Source: Blastococcus colisei (GTDB lineage Bacteria; Actinomycetota; Actinomycetes; Mycobacteriales; Geodermatophilaceae). Taken from it: 64,000 nt of DNA. This document shows, in pieces, positions 35,968 through 44,299 of this stretch (its first letter is position 1; every line of letters begins with the position of its first letter). The notes below the pieces were generated by a model, which had not been told where the DNA came from, searched no databases, and saw only the letters and a list, made by a program, of their open reading frames with translations. The translations under genes were made by a program, and so were the position numbers. The stretch spans positions 2,418,001-2,482,000 of the forward strand of contig NZ_VFQE01000001.1 of the NCBI RefSeq assembly GCF_006717095.1, given 5' to 3'.

Positions 35968-36052
35968 GCGCCGTCTGCACGCAACCCATGCGAGGCCAGG
36001 GATATCGAGCCGTGATATCCCTATGCCCCCACTGGATGAGGGGAGTGGCAGT

Positions 36053-36265
36053 ATGGCCAAGACCCTGGTCGACATCCCTGCGGACAAGCTCGCCCGAGCT
36101 CAGGCGCGGCTCGGCACAGCTACCAAGCGGGAAACCGTCGAGCGGGCGCTGGATCTGGTGCTGGAGCAGGCTGAACAGCGAGAGCTCATCATGGCCGTGG
36201 CAGCGGGACAGGTCTCGTCGCACTTCACTCCGGAGGTCCTGGGCAAGGTCAGGCCGGGTGCCTGA
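36053..36265 (+). CDS. vapB: VapB-type antitoxin
   Basis: 70 residues from ATG 36053 (GGGGAG upstream). AKTLVDIPADKLARAQARLG then TATKRETVERALDLVLEQAE is the ribbon-helix-helix of VapB/DUF2191-like antitoxins, with a C-terminal toxin-binding tail. Its stop overlaps the start of the PIN gene by 8 bases. It should bind its own promoter, perhaps the GATATC/GATATC repeats at 36000-36020 (GATATCGAGCCGTGATATC). Confidence 0.85.
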   Translation: MAKTLVDIPADKLARAQARLGTATKRETVERALDLVLEQAEQRELIMAVAAGQVSSHFTPEVLGKVRPGA

Positions 36266-36686
36266 AGCGATCCTCGACAACTTCGCGTACGCCCGCATTG
36301 CTCGGCACGCTTCGGTCCGCGAGGCCGTCCTCGACTACCTGGACGGCCCACTCGACACCCTCCGGTCAGTGCTGGTGCAGCGGTTGGAGATCTGCACCTC
36401 AGTGCGGAACATGGCGGAGTTCGACGCCGAGATGCAGGCGCTTGCTGCGATGCCGCTGCTGGAGGACACGCTTCCCGCGGTGGGCGTTACGGCGCAGTCG
36501 CTGCAGCGAGCGCTCGTGCAGCGCGGCACCCATAGTGGCCCGAAGGTGGTGAACTTGCTCATCGCCGCAACCGCACTGGTGCACGATGCGGAGATCCTCC
36601 ACTACGACAGCGACTACGACTTGCTTGCTGCTGCCGAGCCGAGGCTGCGGACCCGGTGGATTGTGCCGCGGGGGAGCGTGGCGTAG
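36258..36686 (+). CDS. vapC: VapC-type PIN ribonuclease with altered catalytic residue
   Basis: 142 residues from GTG 36258, overlapping vapB. PIN signatures: AILDNFAYARI (first Asp), NMAEFDAEM (Glu), and LLIAATALVHDAEILHYDSD YDLL (late Asp residues). The family normally has Asp before LLIAATA; here the codon is AAC (Asn) in KVVNLLIAA. That Asp is one of the metal ligands, so nuclease activity may be reduced or lost. Otherwise full length and in an intact operon with its antitoxin. Confidence 0.82.
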   Translation: MPEAILDNFAYARIARHASVREAVLDYLDGPLDTLRSVLVQRLEICTSVRNMAEFDAEMQALAAMPLLEDTLPAVGVTAQSLQRALVQRGTHSGPKVVNLLIAATALVHDAEILHYDSDYDLLAAAEPRLRTRWIVPRGSVA

Positions 36687-37020
36687 CTGCCGTGAGCAGC
36701 CGGCGAACCCCAGCCGACGGCGCCGCCTCGATCGACCAGATGCACACCCACGTCGGTGTGCATCGGCTGGTGTCGGAGAGGTGACTCGGTACATACGCAC
36801 ACGTCTCTCGTGCGGGGGCTGACCTTGAGCGCGACCATCGACCCGGTTGCACGGCTCGGGCGGCTCCTGTGCGGATCTGTTCAGCACCGGTGGCGGTCGA
36901 GTTCCGCGGTCCTCTCCGCCGGCGCGTCCCCATGGCGAAGTAGCTGGATCGGCGAACCAGTGCAGGGAGAGCGTGGAGGCTCCGGGCGCTCTGCCCGCCG
37001 GGCGGCTGGAGGCTCGGCGC
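36687..37020. other. 334-base region containing repeat E
   Basis: Lies between the converging vapC and Wadjet remnant. Apart from repeat E and its extended left flank I see no gene or terminator. Confidence 0.5.
36756..36803 (+). repeat. dispersed hairpin repeat, copy E (extended)
   Basis: Core at 36770-36803: GTGTCGGAGAGGTGAC, TCGG, TACATACGCACACG. The left flank GGTGTGCATCGGCTG (36755-36769) matches the flank of copy F and the sequence just beyond the 3' end of tRNA-Leu. Outer arms GTGTGC/GCACAC (36756-36761 with 36797-36802) pair. Confidence 0.8.
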
Positions 37021-37465
37021 TCAACGGTCGGCCGCGTGGGCGGCGAGGACATCGTCCATGACCCGCTCCTCATGAACGATGCCACGGTGCTCGTTGAACG
37101 CGATGGCCAAAGCCGGGTCCCACGGCGTGGGGGGCGCGGCTACCGGGTCACGAGGTAGCTCGACCCCCGCGGCCGAGGCCTCGTCGAGAGCTCCGACGTA
37201 GGCCGACGCCGTCATCAGGAACGGCTCGCACCCGGCGTCCCGAGCACGGTTCACCATTCCCAGGCCGGCCGCATCGAAATCGCCGTGGTACCGCAGCCGC
37301 GCCCCGCATGCGCGGAGTTGGGCGATGGCCAAGCTCGGGGCCGTCGTCGGGTTGCCGTTGGTGCAGAGGAACGCAGCCACGAGGTGGCGTTCGGTCGCTG
37401 CCTCCACCAGCCGCGGGTTCTCCACCACCAGCACCGGGGTCCCGGGCGCGACGGTCAGCGGCGGC
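37021..37465 (-). pseudogene. JetD (Wadjet type II, DUF2399) C-terminal fragment
   Basis: Frame PLTVAPGTPVLVVENPRLVE continues AATERHLVAAFLCTNGNPTT, LRACGARLRYHGDFDAAGLG and MTASAYVGALDE to a stop at 37021. The VVENP, CTNGNP and YHGDFDAAG motifs are those of the TOPRIM-like nuclease domain of JetD (TIGR02679). The N-terminal half is missing, and the sequence joins directly, in another frame, to JetB-like coding at about 37465. Non-functional as it stands. Confidence 0.8.
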
Positions 37466-38227
37466 ACCCTCGGCCCGGGCCTCGATGATGAACCCGAACA
37501 TCTCCTCGCAGTAGCGCGACTCCTCGCCGAAGCGGCGGCGCAGTTCTGCCCAGTCTTCCGGCGCCACGTCGTCGGCATGCAGCACCGGGTCCTCGACCAG
37601 CCGCCTACGCAGCGAGGCCCGGCCGGTGCCGTCGCCCGCGGCGCGGGCGAGCAGTTCCTCTGCCGAGCGGGCACCGACGAGCGCAGACGCCGGCAGCAGG
37701 GCCATCCGGTCGTTGCGGACCTCGAGCAGGGCGTCGGCTTCCGCGTCGGTTCGTAGCCGTGACCGACCGGTCGAGCTCGCGCACCACGTCGTGCTCCACC
37801 AGCCAGCGCAGGGCGGTGACCGGGGCCCGGCGTTCGCTCGTGGCGCCGTCGAGGGAAATGCCGGCGTCGGCGGCTGCGGAGCGAACCTGCAGCACCAGGT
37901 CGCGCAGGTGATCCGGTCCGGCCCGGCCGCGGTGGCGGCGAGTACGAGCGCGAGCAGGGTGTACTCGCGCGCGGTGAACGGACGCTGCGTCGGGGTGCGC
38001 AGCGGCCGGTCCGCCGGGATGTGCCCCGACTTGACCAGTCGCGCGGTGTCGGTGCCGACCACGAGACGGTAACCCAGGCGCTGGGTGAACCAGCGGTCCA
38101 GCTGCTCGCCGTGGCGACGGATGAGCAGGAACAGCGGGCGATCAGCCTCGGCGGTGCGCGACGGGCGGGTCAGCAGCGCCCGGGCCGCGCCGGTCAGCTC
38201 GCCGGCGCGCTGCGGATCGTCGTGCAT
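37466..38227 (-). pseudogene. JetB (Wadjet type II, DUF2398) with frameshifts and lost C-terminus
   Basis: ATG 38227 forms a TGATG overlap with the JetA tail. ELTGAARALLTRPSRTAEAD, RHGEQLDRWFTQRLGYRLVV and RPFTAREYTLLALVLAATAA match the N-terminus of TIGR02678 proteins. A frameshift near 37910 moves the match to HLRDLVLQVRSAAADAGISL, then LRWLVEHDVVRELDRSV; a second near 37755 returns to RLRTDAEADALLEVRNDRMA and WAELRRRFGEESRYCEEMFG. Similarity stops at about 37470, where JetD begins. Supports the SMC-like Wadjet complex in intact loci; dead here. Confidence 0.8.
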
Positions 38228-38310
38228 CAGTCCTCCGGGGCCGCGCTGATCGTCACGGTCAGGTCGATCAACCGCAGCGCACCGGCGGGAGTGCGCACGG
38301 TGGTGGACCC
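38227..38310 (-). pseudogene. JetA (Wadjet type II, DUF2397) C-terminal fragment
   Basis: GSTTVRTPAGALRLIDLTVT then ISAAPED and TGA, resembling the end of TIGR02677 proteins. The TGA overlaps the jetB ATG as in intact operons. Nothing of the preceding ~450 residues remains upstream. Confidence 0.65.
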
Positions 38311-38466
38311 CGCGCGCCGAGGCAATGGAACGCAAATGAGGGACGATGACGATGAGTGACCGAAGGTAGTTGCCTAATCGCGTTTGCGCGGGGCAGAGTC
38401 GACGGAGGCAACGTCAAGCGCCTACGCGCAAGCCCGATCGGCGCCGTTTCGCATGAGCGCTAAAAG

Positions 38467-38482
38467 CCGCTCAGAGGAGCGG
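38467..38482. terminator. short hairpin, possible terminator
   Basis: CCGCTC-AGAG-GAGCGG, a 6-bp stem with a 4-base loop, preceded by AAAA. On the minus strand this gives a GC stem followed by CTTTTA, so it may stop transcription from the antitoxin gene side before the Wadjet remnant. Confidence 0.45.
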
Positions 38483-38680
38483 AGGGTTATTGGTTCGAGA
38501 ACAACCGGGGGAGCCAACTGAGCCGCCCCTCACCTGCGTAGATGCAGCGTGAGGAGCCGTTCGCCTTTGTGAGCACTTTGAGGGCTCTTCACATTCCAGA
38601 GTGTAGTCGCGGTCTGAAGCCGCCGGTCTCGAGCCGCGATCTGGCGATGTAGTTGGTGAGGTTGCGGGACCCGAGCGTGG

Positions 38681-38732
38681 CCTGATTCGCGGACCCGGAC
38701 CGAATCGGCACGATTCCATACTTTCGCAAGAA
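38681..38732. repeat. two-copy repeat with palindromic core (other copy 48667-48710)
   Basis: About 43 of 48 bases agree with the copy at the start of the TOTE gene. The core GAATCG-GCA-CGATTC (38702-38716) is a perfect inverted repeat here and has one mismatch in the other copy. It lies downstream of the antitoxin at 38778 on the same strand. Confidence 0.7.
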
Positions 38733-38777
38733 CCGCACCCGGCGGCAGGCCGCGCGGCGCTGCATGCCGCGCAAGTG

Positions 38778-39062
38778 TTAGTGACCGGTGGTGACCGGCT
38801 TCTCCCTGCCGAGCAGCGCGCGGTACTTCTGCCGCGCGGCTTCGCCGCTGGTCCCCACTGCCTCGCCGATGCGATCCCAGGGGACGCCTGCCTGCCTGGC
38901 AGCGGCAACAGCCTCGCCGAGTTCGCTCTCGGCGAGGGCTCGGCGGAGGGCAGCAGCTCGGACCCCTGCCTCTTCCTTGGAGACGGCCGGAGCGAAGTCC
39001 TCCTCGAAGACGCGAGACAGTTCCTCGGCCTGATTGACGATCTCCTCGTAACTGCGCGGCAT
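38778..39062 (-). CDS. HTH-type antitoxin paired with a broken toxin
   Basis: 94 residues from ATG 39062 (GGAGG, 9 nt spacer). A helical N-terminus (RSYEEIVNQAEELSRVFEED) is followed by ALAESELGEAVAAARQAGVP then WDRIGEAVGTSGEAARQKYR, a helix-turn-helix of the type in which 'W..IG..LGTSGEAARQRY' recognises DNA. It follows the toxin gene by 5 bases, the reversed toxin-first order. It is intact although the toxin frame is broken. Confidence 0.75.
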   Translation of the reverse strand: MPRSYEEIVNQAEELSRVFEEDFAPAVSKEEAGVRAAALRRALAESELGEAVAAARQAGVPWDRIGEAVGTSGEAARQKYRALLGREKPVTTGH

Positions 39063-39067
39063 CGTGA

Positions 39068-39308
39068 TCACCCTCCCTCTAGATACTTGCGCCGGGCCCT
39101 CATGGCATGGACGACCACCAGAAGACCGTCCTCACTCATGAGGTAGCTGACTTCCACCATGGTCGCCGTTGCGAGCCGGGCCGACGGCCATGCTGAGCTC
39201 GTGGTCGCCCTGGTCCGGATAGTCGAAGACGGCGTTGCGAAGCGCGTGGGCGATGTCGTCGTCCGCGACGCCGTGCTTGCGTGCGGCGGAGAAGATCTCG
39301 ATCCGCAC
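39068..39308 (-). pseudogene. small toxin (DUF4258/BrnT-like), frameshifted
   Basis: From GTG 39308: RIEIFSAARKHGVADDDIAH then ALRNAVFDYPDQGDHELSMA and VGPARNG. Near 39163 the frame shifts; the other frame carries on TMVEVSYLMSEDGLLVVVHA and MRARRKYLEGG to a stop at 39068. Together they form the usual ~80-residue toxin that precedes this HTH antitoxin in actinobacteria ('ARKHGV', 'GPAR', 'HAM R' motifs). One net base is displaced, so the toxin is probably dead. Confidence 0.7.
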
Positions 39309-39313
39309 CCACG

Positions 39314-39325
39314 CAAGTTAACTTG
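39314..39325. promoter_or_regulatory. palindromic operator of the toxin-antitoxin operon
   Basis: CAAGTTAACTTG, a perfect 12-bp palindrome 5 bases upstream of the toxin GTG. TTAACT within it can serve as a -10 element, making the transcript leaderless. This is the expected place for antitoxin autorepression. Confidence 0.6.
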
Positions 39326-39450
39326 TCGTCATCCGTCTCCAGCTACCTTGGATGCACACTGGCGGTGAACACCACGGCTCATGACGCAGCAGAGGCGGCG
39401 GCGGAAGATCGGCGGCTCGCCATAAGCAGAAGGCCAGTGCTGTCAAGCCG

Positions 39451-39498
39451 GTGTGCATCAGCCGGTGTCCGAGGGGCGACACGCCACATACGCACACG
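39451..39498 (+). repeat. dispersed hairpin repeat, copy F (extended)
   Basis: Core at 39465-39498: GTGTCCGAGGGGCGAC, ACGC, CACATACGCACACG. Inner arms GTGTC/GACAC (39465-39469 with 39478-39482); outer arms GTGTGC/GCACAC (39451-39456 with 39492-39497). The left flank GCCGGTGTGCATCAGC is the same as that beyond the tRNA-Leu 3' end. It separates the toxin operon from the divergent acyl-CoA dehydrogenase gene. Confidence 0.85.
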
Positions 39499-39587
39499 TC
39501 TTCGCTGACTCGTCGCATGGAGCGGCGCCCGTCTGCGACGACGGCGAGACCCGTTGTCTCACGGAGAATCGGGGGTGATTGTGGTGT

Positions 39588-41534
39588 ATGTCGTCGCATC
39601 CATCGTACGAGCAGTCGAAACAGGTCGCCGAGGCCAGCCGCGAGACCGAATGGATCAAGCCGTCGTTCGGCAAGGAACTCTTCCTCGGCAACTTCCGCCT
39701 CGACCTGATCCACCCCCAGCCGGAGCTCGACGCGGCCGCGGTGAGGAAGGGCGAGACGTTCCTCGAGCGCCTGCGCGCCTTCCTCACCGAGCATGTCGAC
39801 CGGCAGCAGATCGAGCGCGAGGCGAGGATTCCCGACAGCGTCATCCAGGGCCTCAAGGAGCTGGGCGCCCTCGGCATGAAGATCCCCGAGGAGTACGGGG
39901 GTCTCGGGCTGAGCCAGGTCTACTACAACAGGGCCCTCGCGATGGCCGGCACCTGGCACTCGTCGATCTCGACGCTGCTCTCTGCGCATCAGTCGATCGG
40001 CCTGCCCGAGCCGCTGCGGCTGTTCGGCTCCGAGGAGCAGAAGCGCGCTTGGTTGCCCAGGCTGGCCAGGGACCACATCTCGGCGTTCCTGCTCACCGAG
40101 CCGGACGTCGGCTCGGACCCGGCGCGCATGAGCACGACCGCCGTCCCGACCGATGACGGCACCGGCTACCGGATCAACGGCACGAAGCTGTGGGCGACCA
40201 ACGGCGCGATCGCCGACGTGGTCGTGATCATGGCCGTCGTCCCGAAGTCCGACGGCCACAGGGGCGGTATCACCGCATTCCTCTGCTCGTGCGACCGCGA
40301 GGGCATCACGGTCGAGCACCGCAACGAGTTCATGGGGCTCAAGGGGATCGAGAACTCGGTGACGCGCTTCGACGACGTCTTCGTCCCCCGTGAGGACGTC
40401 ATCGGTGGCGAGGGCAAGGGTCTGCGGATCGCGCTCACCACGCTGAACACCGGGCGACTGTCGCTGCCGGCGTTCTGCCTGTCGGCGACGAAGCACTCGC
40501 TCAAGATCGCGCGGGAGTGGTCGACGGAACGGAAGCAGTGGGGGCAGCCCATCGGCAAGCACGACCCGATCGCGCAGAAGCTCGCCTGGCTGGCAGGGAC
40601 GGCGTTCGGCCTCGAGGCGGTGCTCGACGTGTCGAGCCGCCTGGCCGACGACAAGCGCAACGACATCCGCATCGAGGCCGCCCTCGCCAAGCTCTACGGG
40701 TCGGAACTCGGCTGGACCGCCGTCGACGAGATGGTCCAGATCCGCGGCGGTCGCGCCTACGAGACCGCCGAGTCGCTCGAGCGGCGCGGTGAGAAGCCGG
40801 TACCGGCCGAGCAGATGTTGCGCGACATGCGCATCAACCGCATCTTCGAGGGATCCACGGAGATCATGCACCTGCTGATCGCCCGTGAGGCCGTCGACGA
40901 GCACCTGAAGGTGGCGGGGGACCTGGTGCTCGGCGACTCGAGCCCGGCCGACAAGGCCAGGGCCGCCGCGAAGGCGGGCGCCTTCTACGCCAGGTGGTTC
41001 CCGACGCTGACCGTGGGCGCCGGCCAGCGTCCCGGCTCCTTCTCCGAGTTCGGCGACCTGGCCAGGCACGTGCGCTACGTCGAGCGCCACTCCCGCAAGC
41101 TCGCGCGTTCGACCTTCTACGCGATGGGTCGCTACCAGGCGCGCCTCGAGCAGAAGGGCCACCTGCTCGGCCGGCTCGTCGACATCGGTGCCGAGCTCTA
41201 CGCCATCGCGTGCGCGTGCGTCTACGCGGACACCATCGGGCGAGAGCAGCCCGACCGCCGACACGAGGCCATGGAACTGGCCGACCTGTTCTGCGGTCAG
41301 GCCCGGCGTCGGGCCGACCGGCTGTTCACCGAGCTGTGGGCCAACGACGACCACGCTCAGTACAAGGCCGCGCAGAAGGTGCTCTCCGGCCGATACGCAT
41401 GGTTCGAGGAGGACGTGCTCGACCCGGCGGGTGATGGTCCGATGATGCCGACGCACGCACCGCCGGCCGCGGAACAGTTCGAGGTGTCGCCAGCGGTGGC
41501 GGCGCCCACGGTGAGGGCCACGGCCACCCAGTAG
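39588..41534 (+). CDS. acyl-CoA dehydrogenase, long VLCAD/ACAD9-like form
   Basis: 648 residues from ATG 39588 (GGGGGTGA upstream). The extended architecture has a catalytic ~430-residue domain and a ~190-residue C-terminal helical domain, as in very-long-chain dehydrogenases. FAD and substrate motifs: AFLLTEPDVGSDPARM near 170, INGTKLWATNGAIADVVV near 195, RKQWGQPIGKHDPIAQKLA near 310, and EMLRDMRINRIFEGSTEIMH near 415, where the Glu of FEGSTEI is the likely catalytic base. Introduces the C2=C3 double bond in beta-oxidation. Next to a wax ester synthase and a lipase, consistent with storage-lipid turnover. Confidence 0.92.
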   Translation: MSSHPSYEQSKQVAEASRETEWIKPSFGKELFLGNFRLDLIHPQPELDAAAVRKGETFLERLRAFLTEHVDRQQIEREARIPDSVIQGLKELGALGMKIPEEYGGLGLSQVYYNRALAMAGTWHSSISTLLSAHQSIGLPEPLRLFGSEEQKRAWLPRLARDHISAFLLTEPDVGSDPARMSTTAVPTDDGTGYRINGTKLWATNGAIADVVVIMAVVPKSDGHRGGITAFLCSCDREGITVEHRNEFMGLKGIENSVTRFDDVFVPREDVIGGEGKGLRIALTTLNTGRLSLPAFCLSATKHSLKIAREWSTERKQWGQPIGKHDPIAQKLAWLAGTAFGLEAVLDVSSRLADDKRNDIRIEAALAKLYGSELGWTAVDEMVQIRGGRAYETAESLERRGEKPVPAEQMLRDMRINRIFEGSTEIMHLLIAREAVDEHLKVAGDLVLGDSSPADKARAAAKAGAFYARWFPTLTVGAGQRPGSFSEFGDLARHVRYVERHSRKLARSTFYAMGRYQARLEQKGHLLGRLVDIGAELYAIACACVYADTIGREQPDRRHEAMELADLFCGQARRRADRLFTELWANDDHAQYKAAQKVLSGRYAWFEEDVLDPAGDGPMMPTHAPPAAEQFEVSPAVAAPTVRATATQ

Positions 41535-41682
41535 GAGACCGGCTCACGTGCGGGCGGCTCGACGTTCCGGACCCGCGGCGAGGAGGACGACGGTGGCGCC
41601 GGCCCACACAGCGACAGCCTGGGGGTCGAGTGCCGTGGTGATGTCGCGGAGCACGGTTCGCAGGCGCGGAGGGTTCCTGCGG

Positions 41683-43242
41683 TCAGTGGCTTGCGCCTGC
41701 GGAAGCGCCTGGCGGCCGGGCAGGAGCCGGAGCGGTCGGCTTCGTCGCCGGCGTCGAGGTCGCGACCCCCGCCGCGGCCGCCAGTGTGTCGATCTCGTCG
41801 AGGATGTCGCCGAGGAGCACGTCGACGTCCGGAAGGAGTTCCGCGCACGAGACCAGGCCCCAGTCGAGGCGGTCGAGGTAGCTCTGCACGGTGATGTTGA
41901 GGCCCTGGCCTTCGACGATGGTCGAGACCGGGTAGTAGTGCTCGAGCCGCGCGCCGGCGGCGTAGAGCGGCGTGCGCGGACCGGGCACGTTGGAGATGAC
42001 CAGGTTGCCCGGCGTCAGCCGAGACCCGAGGCGGAGCCGGGCGCTCAGCCGCATCGCCCTGGCGAACACTGCCGGCGGCGGGAACTCGGCGAAGTCAGTG
42101 AGCCGCTCAGCGGGGAGCGCCGAGAAGATCTTCTTGCTGCTGGACATCGAGTCGTGCACGCGCCGGACCCGCCGGACGGGGTCGGGCTCGTCGGTCGGCA
42201 GGACGGCCGAGAGCATCGATACCCGGTTGGTCCAGCGGTCGGTCTCTTCACCGGTTCGCACCGAGACAGGGACGAGGGCCACGAGCGGGTCGGCCGGCAG
42301 CGCCTCACGGCGGTCGAGAAAGGTGCGCAACCCGCCCGCACATGCGGCCATGACCACGTCGTTGAGGGTGACGCCCAACGCCGACTTGACCTGCTTGAGC
42401 ACGTCGAGCGACGTCGACCGGATGGCCAGTTTCCGGTGCGGGGTGATGGGCCCGTTGAACGGCGTGCGCGGTGGCCGGACGCTGGGCACGGTGGGCGGTT
42501 CGTCGGGTTCCTCGGGCCGGCGGCGTCCCAGGTTGAGGACGGTGCCGAGTGGTCCACGCAGGCTTCGGCGCACGTCGTTCGCGGTCCGGACGAGCACGGG
42601 GTTGCGTGTGGCCCGGCCGATCTCCCGGGCGCTCCAGGCGGCGAGCAGGAGCCCGCGCGCCGGCTTGCGGGCGAGACCGAGCGCGCCGCGGGCCAGCATC
42701 TCCAGGTCGCCAGGAGGACGCTCCGGCGTCCATCGGTCGTCCTCGGGCGCTCCGGCGACGCCCTCGGGTCTTTCGTCGAGCATCAGGGTCATCAGCTCGA
42801 CGCCGGACGCCCCGTCGATCGTGGCGTGGTGGACGATCGTCAGGACGGCGAAGCGACGCTCGGGCAACCCCTCGATGACGTACGACAACCACAGCGGCTT
42901 GCGCCGGTCGAGGGGGCGCGAGACCAGACGCCCGACGAGCACCGCGAGCTGGTCGTCGGTGCCCGGCGGCGGGACGGCGGTGTGGCGCACGTGGAAGTCG
43001 AGGTCGAAGGCCGGGTCTTCGATCCAGTAGGGGTGATCGAGGCCGAGGGGGACCTCGGCCAGGCGCCGGCGCAGCGGCTCGAGGAGGTGCAGCCGTTGCT
43101 GGAGCTGGGTCCGCCACGCGTCGTAGGGCCGGTAGTCGGGGACGTCCGGGCGGGTGTAGATCGACAGGCTGGACACGTGGCCGAACTGCGCGGACGTCTC
43201 CAGATGCAGGAACGTCGCGTCCAGACCCGACAGCTGCTTCAT
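41683..43242 (-). CDS. wax ester synthase/diacylglycerol acyltransferase (WS/DGAT)
   Basis: 519 residues from ATG 43242 (GGGAAGG upstream). MKQLSGLDATFLHLE is the canonical N-terminus. The active-site motif HHATIDGASG (HHxxxDG) is at about 138. NDVVMAACAGGLRTFL near 298, RTGEETDRWTNRVSMLSAVL near 325 and ISNVPGPRTPLYAAGARLEH near 415 are the conserved C-terminal blocks. Esterifies acyl-CoA to long-chain alcohols or diacylglycerol, making storage wax esters or triacylglycerol at the membrane or lipid-body surface. Diverges from the lipase gene at 43418. Confidence 0.93.
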   Translation of the reverse strand: MKQLSGLDATFLHLETSAQFGHVSSLSIYTRPDVPDYRPYDAWRTQLQQRLHLLEPLRRRLAEVPLGLDHPYWIEDPAFDLDFHVRHTAVPPPGTDDQLAVLVGRLVSRPLDRRKPLWLSYVIEGLPERRFAVLTIVHHATIDGASGVELMTLMLDERPEGVAGAPEDDRWTPERPPGDLEMLARGALGLARKPARGLLLAAWSAREIGRATRNPVLVRTANDVRRSLRGPLGTVLNLGRRRPEEPDEPPTVPSVRPPRTPFNGPITPHRKLAIRSTSLDVLKQVKSALGVTLNDVVMAACAGGLRTFLDRREALPADPLVALVPVSVRTGEETDRWTNRVSMLSAVLPTDEPDPVRRVRRVHDSMSSSKKIFSALPAERLTDFAEFPPPAVFARAMRLSARLRLGSRLTPGNLVISNVPGPRTPLYAAGARLEHYYPVSTIVEGQGLNITVQSYLDRLDWGLVSCAELLPDVDVLLGDILDEIDTLAAAAGVATSTPATKPTAPAPARPPGASAGASH

Positions 43243-43417
43243 GGCCCCGGCCTTCCCGCGGGGACCACGAGCCGGCCCGGTGTCCGTCCCGGGACATGGC
43301 CCGCACCTCCCGCTGTGGCGAGCTGTGTCAGGCGTCACACTCTCACGTGGAGGAGCTTCGACGGCAGGGAACGGGTATCGCCTGCCCGCTCGGGTCATGA
43401 CGGAGACGAGGAACGAC

Positions 43418-44290
43418 ATGCGTACAGCCGCGCCCGCACAGCGGACACCCGGTGAGGGGACACCCCCGTGGATCGGGGCCTCCCCGGTGGCGGCCCTGCT
43501 CGCCCTGCAGCGGCCATGGCTCGAGGCGTCAGAGCTGTTGGGGTCCTCCGTGTGGCGCGGGCACGGCGTCCCGGATGGCGGCGGAATGCCGGTCCTGCTG
43601 GTGCCAGGCTTCCTCGCCGGGGACCCGTCGCTGTCGATGATGAAGCGGTGGCTGCGCGCCCGTGGCTACCGACCGTGCACCTCGCAGATCCGCTTCAACG
43701 TCGACTGCACGCGCCAGGCGGTCGAGCGCCTGGAACGCCGACTGGTCGAGTTCACCGACCGGACGGGACGACCCGCGGCGATCGTCGGGCAGAGCCGCGG
43801 CGGGCTGTTCGCCAAGATCATGGCCATGCGGCAGCCCGACCGCGTCGCGGGGATCGTCACCCTGGGCAGCCCGAATGTCGACCACATGGCGATCAACCCA
43901 ATGGTCGCCCGGCAGGTGCGCTTCGTCGCCGCACTCGGCACGGCCGGTGTGCCCGGGATGTTCCGCGACGACTGCCTGCGGGGGCAGTGCGCCGAGGAAC
44001 TGGCCGAGTGGCTGGACCGGCCGTTCCCCACGCAGGTGCCCTACGTCTCGGTCTACTCGCGCAGCGACTGGGTGGTCGACTGGCACGCGTGCGTCGACCC
44101 GGCTGCCGACAACGTCGAGATCGACTCCAGCCACGTCGGGATGGGCGTCCACCCGCAGGTCTACCGGCTGCTCGGCGACCGCCTGGCCGATCTGGCCGAT
44201 CTGGCCGGACGGGACTGCGTCGCGACCGGGGAACCCGGCTCTGGACGGGCCGGCTGGCCGGAGCCACCACCGAGCGGCCTGCGCAGCTAG
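43418..44290 (+). CDS. alpha/beta-hydrolase, lipase-like
   Basis: 290 residues from ATG 43418, with GAGGAA close upstream (ATG 43397 is possible). PVLLVPGFLAGDPSL supplies the oxyanion region, VGQSRGGLFAK the nucleophile Ser (GxSxG) near 123, SRSDWVVDW an acid near 218 and SSHVGMGVHPQVY the catalytic His near 243. The NVDCTRQAVERLERRL segment is typical of actinobacterial esterases of this type. No secretion signal. Paired divergently with WS/DGAT, so hydrolysis of storage lipids is plausible. Confidence 0.87.
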   Translation: MRTAAPAQRTPGEGTPPWIGASPVAALLALQRPWLEASELLGSSVWRGHGVPDGGGMPVLLVPGFLAGDPSLSMMKRWLRARGYRPCTSQIRFNVDCTRQAVERLERRLVEFTDRTGRPAAIVGQSRGGLFAKIMAMRQPDRVAGIVTLGSPNVDHMAINPMVARQVRFVAALGTAGVPGMFRDDCLRGQCAEELAEWLDRPFPTQVPYVSVYSRSDWVVDWHACVDPAADNVEIDSSHVGMGVHPQVYRLLGDRLADLADLAGRDCVATGEPGSGRAGWPEPPPSGLRS

Positions 44291-44299
44291 CGTCGGATC

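Larger units (their letters stand above)
38311..38777. other. 467-base region upstream of the Wadjet remnant
   Basis: No gene. Contains a compact hairpin at 38467-38482 and one member of a two-copy repeat at 38681-38732. AT content is slightly higher around 38350-38520 than in its surroundings, which may mark the joint where jetA was lost. Confidence 0.5.

Noticed and set aside
39318-41456. 712-codon open frame on the minus strand
   Set aside because: Shadow of the acyl-CoA dehydrogenase gene with no recognisable domain.
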